IMG/VR virus record: IMGVR_UViG_3300022690_002280
Coordinates: 1 to 32,987 of that record
DNA length: 32,987 nucleotides
Origin: a virus
Reading direction: 5' to 3' (one strand)
In this document: piece by piece, positions 1-5,200 of the stretch
How positions within the stretch are numbered: position 1 is the first letter of the stretch
Layout: each line of letters starts with the position of its first letter
Position numbers and translations under genes: made by a program
Notes under the pieces: model-generated
What the model was told of the DNA's origin: nothing
Seen by the model: only the letters and a program-made list of their open reading frames with translations
Database searches by the model: none

Positions 1-5
1 AAGTG

Positions 6-164
6 TTATCCAGTAGGTTCACCTACCAACTCGGCTAATGCTTTATGAAATCTTATTTCTTGATCAGCATTCATTGATTTAACAATAGCACCAATCACAA
101 CAACTATTTGTTGATGTTTTTCAAGTGTCAAAAGTTTTTTCTCTACTTTCTCGTTATCAACCAT
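6..164 (-). CDS. Small hypothetical protein, 52 aa
   Basis: A complete minus-strand frame runs from ATG (162-164) to TAA (6-8). It is highly charged at the N-terminus (MVDNEKVEKK), followed by a short hydrophobic helix-like stretch (IVVVIGAIV, about residues 20-28) and an amphipathic tail. It starts 8 nt after the stop of another minus-strand frame at 173-298, so the two may form a small leftward operon that diverges from the rest of the window. I do not recognise a family. The coding look (Lys/Glu-rich, regular heptad-like leucines LLTLEKHQQ) supports a real small protein, possibly a coiled coil. Confidence 0.55.
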   Translation of the reverse strand: MVDNEKVEKKLLTLEKHQQIVVVIGAIVKSMNADQEIRFHKALAELVGEPTG

Positions 165-172
165 TTATTCTT

Positions 173-298
173 CTACCCTTGAGCATCTTTGTTAGACGAT
201 AAATCCTTGATGTCTTTGCCTTCTAAAATGGAACGTAATTTATTTTGTAGATTAAGCATATCATAATCTTTTCCACCTTGATTCACAATCATACTCAA
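173..298 (-). CDS. Small hypothetical protein, about 41 aa, start uncertain
   Basis: A minus-strand frame ends at TAG (173-175). The start is either TTG at 296-298 (41 aa) or ATG at 290-292 (39 aa). The open frame extends upstream through protein-like codons (WYEQVLDD) to a TAA near position 344 without an ATG, so it could also be the 3' remnant of a longer gene. The product is polar and helix-forming (MLNLQNKLRSILEGKDIKDL). It lies 8 nt upstream of the next minus-strand frame, which suggests translational coupling. No family is recognised. Confidence 0.35.
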   Translation of the reverse strand: MSMIVNQGGKDYDMLNLQNKLRSILEGKDIKDLSSNKDAQG

Positions 299-644
299 GT
301 CATCTAGAACTTGTTCATACCATTTTTGAAAGACTTAACTTTCCAACATTTGTAAAAATACTATTGGCACTTAGAGACATAAAATGTGACATAGAAGACT
401 GTGATTTTATATGCTCATCAATTAAGACACTAAAGGATCACAAAAAAACTATTCACGCTTACTAGGCTTAAATAGAATTTTCTTAATGGTAGATCGTCTG
501 GCATCTTTGATCTGTGAGTTCCTTCTTAGAACAGAGGTGTCAGGCAATTACAGCAGTTTAATAATTAGTTATTCTATTATTCTGCATCGGATAACAATCT
601 ATGTGGTGAATAACTGCAATAGAATCGTCTGAGGAAAAAAGAAA
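299..644. other. Sparse left-end region
   Basis: This 346-nt stretch separates the leftward microgenes from the rightward virion genes. The only convincing coding signal is the 33-residue zinc-finger frame at 364-465. From 466 to 630 I see no good gene. A GAGG at 631-634 serves the gene starting at 645. I found no tRNA gene or clear attachment repeat here. Confidence 0.5.
364..465 (+). CDS. C2H2 zinc-finger microprotein, 33 aa
   Basis: From TTG at 364 the frame gives a 33-residue product that is essentially one zinc finger: Cys-x4-Cys-x12-His-x4-His, with residues C8, C13, H26 and H31 and a conserved-position Leu two residues before the first His. This matches the C2H2 spacing, although the usual aromatic core residue is replaced by Cys. 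Small C2H2 proteins are widespread in archaeal viruses as putative regulators. The frame is open upstream of TTG (NFPTFVKILL), so it may instead be the C-terminus of a longer or decayed protein. It ends just before the noncoding stretch leading to 645. Confidence 0.45.
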   Translation: MALRDIKCDIEDCDFICSSIKTLKDHKKTIHAY

Positions 645-860
645 ATGAAAGAACACATACCAAAAATAATTGTAATAATAGGAATATTATTAGTTGTTAT
701 TTTTCTAGGTAATATGCTAATGAATGGGTATAATCATGTTGAAAACACAATTCCAAACGCAACCTGTGATGAATTACTAACCATGATCCAAAGAGAAGGA
801 ATGAAACCAAATTATCAATATGACGTACGAGAATGGATAGCACAGGAGTGTTGGAAATGA
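645..860 (+). CDS. Small single-pass membrane protein, 71 aa
   Basis: A short basic N-terminus (MKEHIPK) is followed by one strong transmembrane helix at residues 8-27 (IIVIIGILLVVIFLGNML). A polar domain of about 40 residues with two cysteines (C41 and C69) follows. With no signal cleavage site it is probably an N-in membrane anchor with an outer polar tail. The start is supported by GAGG at 631-634, 10 nt upstream of the ATG. Its stop overlaps the next gene's ATG (ATGA at 857-860), so the two are co-translated. The family is unknown. Position before the packaging genes does not reveal a role; a lysis or superinfection role would be speculation. Confidence 0.7.
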   Translation: MKEHIPKIIVIIGILLVVIFLGNMLMNGYNHVENTIPNATCDELLTMIQREGMKPNYQYDVREWIAQECWK

Positions 861-1363
861 AATTCGAGATAGACGATAAAAATGAGGGAGGTCAACGAGG
901 ATTTCTTATTAATAAAAAAACTGGTTATATTAATCTCCTAACTCTACACCAAATAAAGAATGAGCCAGATGTCCAAGTCGTACAAAATTTTGGAATGCCT
1001 TCCTTTGTAGAAGTTGAAACTTTTCTAAAAGCGTGGAAAAAGACACAAGAAAAGCTAGTAAACAAACAGATACAGGAGATACAAGACTCTAAGAATATGA
1101 AAGATGTAATGGAGAAGGAAATAAAGTCAATTACTGACAAAATGGGATTACCAAAAGAAATACTCAAAACTGCACGAGACTATAAGAATGAAGAGAATCA
1201 ACAGATAGTAGATGAGTGGCTTAAAAAATACAGATGGCTTGAGACATTCTCTGATGAATATTTGAATGGGAACAATGAAACTGCTATACATCTAAAACAC
1301 CTGAAAAGGAACATAGTAGAAATATACACAAATGCTACAAGTAAAAACATCAAAGACCTCTAG
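857..1363 (+). CDS. Hypothetical helical protein, 168 aa
   Basis: I choose ATG at 857 (MKFEIDDKNEGGQ) because it overlaps the previous stop as ATGA and has GGAG about 9 nt upstream. An ATG at 833 would add eight residues inside the previous gene. The product has an N-terminal beta-like part (GFLINKKTGYINLLTL) and then a long charged helical region with coiled-coil character (QEKLVNKQIQEIQDSKNMKDVMEKE). It contains no cysteines, no membrane segment and no recognisable catalytic motif. It is translationally coupled to the membrane protein at 645 and followed by a T-rich stretch. No family is recognised. Confidence 0.75.
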   Translation: MKFEIDDKNEGGQRGFLINKKTGYINLLTLHQIKNEPDVQVVQNFGMPSFVEVETFLKAWKKTQEKLVNKQIQEIQDSKNMKDVMEKEIKSITDKMGLPKEILKTARDYKNEENQQIVDEWLKKYRWLETFSDEYLNGNNETAIHLKHLKRNIVEIYTNATSKNIKDL

Positions 1364-1390
1364 AGACTAATCCTCTCCTTTTTATTTTTT
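1362..1390 (+). terminator. Probable transcription terminator
   Basis: Right after the TAG at 1361-1363 there is a weak AGAG/CTCT hairpin with a 7-nt loop, followed by a run of Ts interrupted by one A (1379-1390). Poly-T tracts terminate archaeal transcription. The T-run may also form part of the promoter for the gene at 1417. Confidence 0.4.
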
Positions 1391-1393
1391 AAT
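1384..1393 (+). promoter_or_regulatory. Possible leaderless promoter box for 1417
   Basis: ATTTTTTAAT begins 33 nt before the ATG at 1417, the same spacing as the boxes upstream of many other genes in the window. It overlaps the T-run of the preceding terminator. Confidence 0.35.
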
Positions 1394-1416
1394 AGATCAA
1401 AAACATCATACAATAC

Positions 1417-1641
1417 ATGCCACTACCAAACAAGCAGTCATTTGTAACTAATACTGCAAGCAATAACACCATTTGGGTCAGTGCAAATCTTAATTATTCC
1501 ATAAGACAATTCATTGAGAATAACCCTGGATGTACCACACAGGAAATTATTGATGCATTCCCATATAATGATCCTGTGGAAGTATATCGGGCATTAAATG
1601 ATGTTGTAACAGATTCAGATTTTGCTGTAAAAAATACCTAA
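1417..1641 (+). CDS. Small winged-helix-like protein, 74 aa
   Basis: After a short flexible N-terminus, residues 25-70 read as a compact helix-turn-helix or winged helix: SIRQFIENNPGCTTQEII, then DAFPYNDPVEVYRALNDV, ending in a possible wing. This pattern (short helix, xCTTQEI turn, recognition helix) is typical of small archaeal DNA-binding proteins. No dimerisation or ligand domain is present. It is a single gene with its own upstream A/T-rich box (ATTTTTTAAT, first base 33 nt before ATG) and no Shine-Dalgarno sequence. It may regulate the structural genes downstream. The HTH reading is by eye only. Confidence 0.65.
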   Translation: MPLPNKQSFVTNTASNNTIWVSANLNYSIRQFIENNPGCTTQEIIDAFPYNDPVEVYRALNDVVTDSDFAVKNT

Positions 1642-1674
1642 CAACTTTTTTAAGCTAGGCAAATTAACCATTAT

Positions 1675-1739
1675 TGGAACTCATAGATTAACGTGATTTA
1701 ACGATCATGACTTTAGGGATAACGGTTTTATGAGTTCCA
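1675..1739. repeat. Long inverted repeat with internal hairpin upstream of terminase
   Basis: The arms TGGAACTCATA (1675-1685) and TATGAGTTCCA (1729-1739) are perfectly complementary over 11 bp. Inside lies a second hairpin, CGTGAT (1692-1697) / ATCATG (1704-1709), with loop TTAACG and one G-T pair. The block sits about 100 bp upstream of the putative small terminase gene, where cos or pac sites usually lie. It could be a packaging recognition site, a structured RNA or an operator. It does not fold as a tRNA. Confidence 0.55.
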
Positions 1740-1803
1740 TCAACATAACTTTTTTTAAATAATTTCACGCCTACACATATTGGACTTTTCGAGCTAGATA
1801 GTT

Positions 1804-1813
1804 AATTCCTAAT
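1804..1813 (+). promoter_or_regulatory. Leaderless promoter box for terminase operon
   Basis: AATTCCTAAT begins 35 nt upstream of the TTG start at 1839, matching the BRE/TATA position for transcription starting at or next to the start codon. Confidence 0.55.
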
Positions 1814-1838
1814 AGATTTAAAATAATTCCAAATACAA

Positions 1839-2249
1839 TTGGAACTAAATGACTCTGAATTAATAATGACACAAATCTCTGCATTACACCTAACAGAGAA
1901 TCAAGGAATGGAATTATTTGAAAAATCAAAGATTGCTCTTGCACGTTCAACATATTATTCTCTCAAAGGCAAAGTTGCAGCATTAACTAAACGCAGACTA
2001 GTAGATATTGCAAGAGAATTACCTGAAGAGCATCTAAAGACAATGGACCTGATTAATCTCATTGAACAAAAACTAATTGCAAAAATGATAACTTCTACAG
2101 ATGATATGGCAATGGCAAGAATTGCAAAGATAATAGTAGAGATTCAACCATACAAATCAGCATATCAAGAAGGGGCAAAGTTTGCATTACAGGAGCTAGA
2201 AAAACGTGAACTGGAACAAGAAAATAATAATCTATCAATCCTGGCATGA
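1839..2249 (+). CDS. terS: Putative small terminase subunit, 136 aa
   Basis: Small terminases bind the packaging site and deliver DNA to the large subunit. This call rests mainly on position: the gene lies directly upstream of the large terminase and overlaps it by 44 nt. The protein is all-helical, with an N-terminal HTH-like part (residues 10-45, LTENQGMELFEKSKIALARSTYYSLKGKV) and a charged helical C-terminal half suited to oligomerisation. I place the start at TTG 1839 because an AATTCC box lies 35 nt upstream; the alternative ATG at 1866 would remove nine residues. Length is within the family's usual 100-200 aa. No sequence motif alone proves the family. Confidence 0.6.
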   Translation: MELNDSELIMTQISALHLTENQGMELFEKSKIALARSTYYSLKGKVAALTKRRLVDIARELPEEHLKTMDLINLIEQKLIAKMITSTDDMAMARIAKIIVEIQPYKSAYQEGAKFALQELEKRELEQENNNLSILA

Positions 2250-4032
2250 GAAAAATGAGGCTCAAAGAAAAGAGCAATCACTCATCAAAAAACAGATTAA
2301 TCTAAAATCACAAGAACAACTGGAAGCAGAATTACCAACAATCCCCACTAATAGATTACAATGGGAATATCACTGTAGGCCATTAATTAAGGGAGATCCA
2401 AACAGACTCAAATATTTACCCATGTTAATTGATGTAGTAGAGGATAGACATCCATTCAAGTTTTTACTATGGGGAAGACAGTGGGGGAAGACTACAATGA
2501 TTGCATCTGATTTGGCATATTATGCTACAACTAATTACGATTATGACCAGACATACTTTAATTTCAAACTAGATGCATTAAGGACATTCTCTAATAACAA
2601 ATTCAGACAAGATGTATTTGGAACAGAACCACTCTCAAAATATCTAAAGTCACTAGGAAATAATGTAGGCTCTATAAACAAAGTCGAAACCCTGACACGT
2701 TCAATTATTGATATGCTATTGCCAGGTGAAAAATGGGAAAACTCTCAAGGCAAATCAAACAAGAGAATGATAATAGATGAAGGACAAGATCATGATTGGA
2801 CTCATTTCCAAAACGCAAGAGAGACACAGGCAGATACTATGGGTGATACTGTAATTGCAGGTATTGGTGGATTCGTTGATACTGATTATTACAATCTATG
2901 GAAAACCACCAACCAAATGAGTTACAAATACAAAAAAGGTGAGAACTATCTTGGCTATGAAAATATGTCATGGCGTAGAGAATTAGATTTTAATTCAGAA
3001 GGACTAGTGTATGGTGATTACATGATAGAGTTACAAGATGGCAAATGGGTACCAGAAGAACCAAAGAAATATGCAAGACACGGTTATTATTTACCACAAA
3101 CATTCAATCCAAGAATTCCATTAACAATAGAATCTGCAATTAATGATTACAAAGTATCTCCTGAATGGTCCATAGAATACAAACTAAATGATCCAAATTA
3201 CACCCAAGTACAATTTAGACGAAACGTACTTGCAGAATTTGTAGAGGGTGAGCTAAAGCCAATCACTACAAAAGACATGCTAAATCTGTTTGACAATACT
3301 GTACATCTTACAAAGGCAGATGATGTTGATCATGAAGCAGGTGATGTCATTATTGGAATGGATCTTGGAGGTGCAATGAAAACTATAATCTGGATATGGC
3401 AATGCATAGATGATAAAGCACCAATCTTCAAATTATTATGGGTTGAAAAAATAGAAACAGGTGATACTAAAGAACAGGAAAGAGAATGTATAGATATTAT
3501 AGATGCCTATGATCCTGATTTTATCTCTACTGATTCAGGTGGTAATGATAATCTAGTTCAGGTAATTCAGAAAAGATATGGTACAAGAACAGTTAGAGTG
3601 AAATACAAACCACGCCCAGAACAACCATTTCCTACAGATGTAGAATTTGAAAAACAAGAGGCTGAGTTGAGATATATTATTGATAAAACATTTTCAATTA
3701 ATAGAATAATTGATCTGATTAAACATCCATACATTGAAAAGCACTTTAAATCAAATAGAATAATTTTACCAGGTGCAGACTTTGAAAAAGTAAAATGGAT
3801 TATCAGACAATTTGTAGCATTAGAAGGTGAAAAAAGGGAAATTGGGAATACAGGACAACCATACATCAGATACATTCACAAGGATTCAGAGCCTGATGAT
3901 GCACTACAAGCATGTAACTATGCATTTATCGGATGGGATCTATGGAATAAAAAATCACCTGGACCAATAGAATTCCAGCCCATTAACAAGCCAGATCCGT
4001 TTGGCACTGAGAATTCATTTGGAGGGTACTGA
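2206..4032 (+). CDS. terL: Terminase large subunit (DNA-packaging ATPase/nuclease)
   Basis: This motor pumps viral DNA into proheads and cuts it. The ATPase domain has Walker A GRQWGKTT (residues 90-97) and Walker B MIIDE (188-192). The RNase H-like nuclease domain has acidic residues at the expected places: D386 in GMDLGGA, D443 in STDSGG, and D564/D565 in EPDDA. At 608 aa it is in the usual range. The start is GTG at 2206, 10 nt after an AGGAG (2191-2195) lying inside the small-subunit gene, so the two are coupled. Both domains appear intact, so packaging should be functional. Walker A is of the variant type lacking an early GK, as is common in phage terminases. Confidence 0.95.
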   Translation: MNWNKKIIIYQSWHEKNEAQRKEQSLIKKQINLKSQEQLEAELPTIPTNRLQWEYHCRPLIKGDPNRLKYLPMLIDVVEDRHPFKFLLWGRQWGKTTMIASDLAYYATTNYDYDQTYFNFKLDALRTFSNNKFRQDVFGTEPLSKYLKSLGNNVGSINKVETLTRSIIDMLLPGEKWENSQGKSNKRMIIDEGQDHDWTHFQNARETQADTMGDTVIAGIGGFVDTDYYNLWKTTNQMSYKYKKGENYLGYENMSWRRELDFNSEGLVYGDYMIELQDGKWVPEEPKKYARHGYYLPQTFNPRIPLTIESAINDYKVSPEWSIEYKLNDPNYTQVQFRRNVLAEFVEGELKPITTKDMLNLFDNTVHLTKADDVDHEAGDVIIGMDLGGAMKTIIWIWQCIDDKAPIFKLLWVEKIETGDTKEQERECIDIIDAYDPDFISTDSGGNDNLVQVIQKRYGTRTVRVKYKPRPEQPFPTDVEFEKQEAELRYIIDKTFSINRIIDLIKHPYIEKHFKSNRIILPGADFEKVKWIIRQFVALEGEKREIGNTGQPYIRYIHKDSEPDDALQACNYAFIGWDLWNKKSPGPIEFQPINKPDPFGTENSFGGY

Positions 4033-4054
4033 TTATAGATAAAAAATTTATTAG

Positions 4055-4327
4055 ATGGTAACAAGTAAAAATCACATGCAATCACGTTGCGATTCAGATA
4101 GAGCTAGAATTCGTAGAGATGGAAAAAGTTGTTGCGAATTTCATCATAATAAATTTAAAGAACTCATGTATGATTGTGAACATATGGGTGAAATGGAATT
4201 TTTAATGAAACATGATATGGTAATAGGACTAGTAAAAGATATGCATAAAGAATCTATCAATAAAATAAAGGATTCAGATGATGGGATTTTTTGGATAGAT
4301 TATAAAATATCTAGATTAAATCTATAA
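4055..4327 (+). CDS. Hypothetical Cys/His-containing protein, 90 aa
   Basis: The N-terminal half is basic and rich in potential metal ligands: C12, the CC pair at 26-27, HH at 30-31, C41 and H43, within SRCDSDRARIRRDGKSCCEF and YDCEHMGEM. The C-terminal half is helical and polar. The arrangement suggests a small zinc-binding, perhaps nucleic-acid-binding, protein but matches no family I recognise. It starts 23 nt after the terminase stop, with an A/T-rich stretch (TTATAGATAAAAAATTTA) in between and no Shine-Dalgarno. It is the first of a run of five small genes between terminase and portal. Confidence 0.6.
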   Translation: MVTSKNHMQSRCDSDRARIRRDGKSCCEFHHNKFKELMYDCEHMGEMEFLMKHDMVIGLVKDMHKESINKIKDSDDGIFWIDYKISRLNL

Positions 4328-4352
4328 TAATTCCTTTGGTGGGTACTAATTT

Positions 4353-4362
4353 AATTCTCTAT
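4353..4362 (+). promoter_or_regulatory. Leaderless promoter box for 4387
   Basis: AATTCTCTAT begins exactly 34 nt upstream of the ATG at 4387. A second AATTCCTTT at 4329-4337 precedes it. Confidence 0.45.
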
Positions 4363-4386
4363 TATGATAAACTCTTAACTTGACTA

Positions 4387-4482
4387 ATGGGAAAGTGTTG
4401 CAGATATAAGGAAAATTTATCTGTATTAGATGAGTTTCACACTAAATGCATGATATGCAAAAATATTACCAATCACAAATAA
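4387..4482 (+). CDS. Zinc-ribbon-like microprotein, 31 aa
   Basis: A 31-residue frame starts MGKCCRYKEN and ends with TKCMICKNITNHK. Cysteines at 4-5 and the CxxC at 21-24, together with H18 and H30, could make a single small zinc site. An AATTCTCTAT box lies exactly 34 nt upstream of the ATG, the spacing seen for other leaderless genes here, which is the main reason to believe so short a gene. Its stop runs directly into the promoter box of the next gene. Function unknown. Confidence 0.5.
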   Translation: MGKCCRYKENLSVLDEFHTKCMICKNITNHK

Positions 4483-4490
4483 TTCCTTTA
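4481..4490 (+). promoter_or_regulatory. Leaderless promoter box for 4515
   Basis: AATTCCTTTA begins 34 nt upstream of the ATG at 4515 and overlaps the stop codon of the previous microgene. TATAAAT (4494-4500) lies just downstream. Confidence 0.55.
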
Positions 4491-4514
4491 AGCTATAAAT
4501 GAAATTAATAATTC

Positions 4515-4721
4515 ATGACAGCAGGAGATATTACAAGATTGGCGTTCCCAATTACTATAAACAAAACTACTGATGATGGAGTTACTCCTGTTATAGAAGC
4601 AGCGGCTGCAATGACTGTTACAGATTTTGATATCCTTCGAACAGAATTTATTGTAAATGAAGTAACCAAAGAAGGCAACACACTTGGTACTGTAGTTGTT
4701 ATTGGTCGTAAATTAACATGA
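4515..4721 (+). CDS. Small hypothetical beta-rich protein, 68 aa
   Basis: The product (MTAGDITRLAFPITIN...VVVIGRKLT) has alternating hydrophobic residues suggesting a small beta fold, an alanine-rich centre (EAAAAM) and no cysteine. It is compatible with a minor virion protein, but I recognise no family. The promoter box 34 nt upstream and absence of Shine-Dalgarno suggest a leaderless start. Its stop overlaps the next ATG as ATGA at 4718-4721, so it heads a three-gene unit with the microgenes at 4718 and 4791. Confidence 0.65.
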   Translation: MTAGDITRLAFPITINKTTDDGVTPVIEAAAAMTVTDFDILRTEFIVNEVTKEGNTLGTVVVIGRKLT

Positions 4722-4804
4722 CCAAAGATAGTTCTAAGAAGGATTTTTGGAATCCATGTCAACAATTGGATTATATTATAATGGAGAAATATGTCCAAAA
4801 ATAA
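4718..4804 (+). CDS. Microprotein, 28 aa
   Basis: The frame begins by ATGA overlap with the preceding stop and encodes a 28-residue polar peptide (MTKDSSKKDFWNPCQQLDY...) with one cysteine. It overlaps the next frame by 14 nt. The coupling signature argues for translation, but with so few residues the call is tentative. No function can be assigned. Confidence 0.35.
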   Translation: MTKDSSKKDFWNPCQQLDYIIMEKYVQK

Positions 4805-4868
4805 AGAAAATAAAAAAGACTGCGACTGTGACAAACATCCAGAAAAACGAATGAGACAATTTAATTAG
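4791..4868 (+). CDS. Cys-His microprotein, 25 aa
   Basis: A 25-residue frame (MSKNKENKKDCDCDKHPEKR...) starts inside the previous microgene. A CxC followed by a nearby His (C11, C13, H16) gives a possible partial metal site, and the peptide is very basic. Its last codons overlap the promoter box of the gene at 4891. Tentative, supported by overlap-type coupling and by other Cys microgenes in the window. Confidence 0.35.
   Translation: MSKNKENKKDCDCDKHPEKRMRQFN
4858..4867 (+). promoter_or_regulatory. Leaderless promoter box for 4891
   Basis: AATTTAATTA begins 33 nt upstream of the TTG start at 4891. Confidence 0.45.
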
Positions 4869-4890
4869 CAATGTTTTCTTACTATCCATA

Positions 4891-5151
4891 TTGAAACTTT
4901 TATCAGTAATCAATTATAAATTCAATAATGAAGATACAGTAAGAGGTGCATCATTTGATAAGCATATTCCACACTTTAAATTATTAAAAAAACTAGGTGT
5001 AAGATTTCATCGTGATTGTACAAGAGATTGTTTGGAATTTAGGTTTGCAACATTTTCAATAGTTAGTAATATGAAATGGACTCAGAAAACACATCTAAAA
5101 ATCTCAATTCCATTTAAGAGAATGGATATTGCAATAGTTCAATATAATTAA
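4891..5151 (+). CDS. Hypothetical basic protein, 86 aa
   Basis: Starting at TTG 4891, the frame encodes a basic protein mixing helix and strand, with two cysteines (C43 and C47 in RDCTRDCLEF) and a beta-rich C-terminal half (HLKISIPFKRMDIAIVQYN). I see no known motif or membrane segment. The TTG start is chosen because a box begins 33 nt upstream and no ATG lies near the N-terminus. Its stop codon merges with the promoter box for the portal gene. It is the last small gene between terminase and portal; function unknown. Confidence 0.6.
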   Translation: MKLLSVINYKFNNEDTVRGASFDKHIPHFKLLKKLGVRFHRDCTRDCLEFRFATFSIVSNMKWTQKTHLKISIPFKRMDIAIVQYN

Positions 5152-5159
5152 TTCCTTTT
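5150..5159 (+). promoter_or_regulatory. Leaderless promoter box for portal gene
   Basis: AATTCCTTTT begins exactly 34 nt upstream of the TTG at 5184. Tandem AATCGACTCA repeats lie between this box and the start codon. Confidence 0.55.
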
Positions 5160-5163
5160 AATG

Positions 5164-5200
5164 AATCGACTCAAATCGACTCATTGAATGACTCAACTCA
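5164..5200 (+). repeat. Tandem 10-bp repeats at the portal start
   Basis: AATCGACTCA occurs twice head-to-tail (5164-5173 and 5174-5183), ending at the TTG start codon. Further GACTCA (5190-5195) and ACTCA (5196-5200) copies follow inside the coding region. One copy per helical turn, placed between the TATA-like box and the first codons, is the expected layout of an operator. Confidence 0.6.

Noticed and set aside
520-545. GTTC-7 nt-GAAC hairpin as a tRNA T-arm
   Set aside because: The loop lacks the conserved TTCRA pattern, and no acceptor or anticodon stems are found around it.
486-632. A 48-codon frame from ATG at 486 to TGA at 632
   Set aside because: Amino-acid composition is not protein-like (Ile/Ser/Tyr-rich with scattered Cys), there is no box or Shine-Dalgarno, and nothing couples it to a neighbour.
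833-856. Upstream ATG at 833 as the start of the second small gene
   Set aside because: The ATGA overlap at 857 with GGAG upstream is the better start; the extra residues lie entirely inside the preceding gene.
1675-1739. tRNA-like reading of the GGAACTC/GAGTTCC ends
   Set aside because: The 7-bp ends continue into an 11-bp stem, and no T-arm (TTCRA) or anticodon arm fits, so it is not a tRNA.
4505-4834. Minus-strand 109-codon frame opposite the small genes at 4515-4804
   Set aside because: The + strand has a correctly placed promoter box and coupled small frames; the minus frame has no start signal and a composition typical of antisense.
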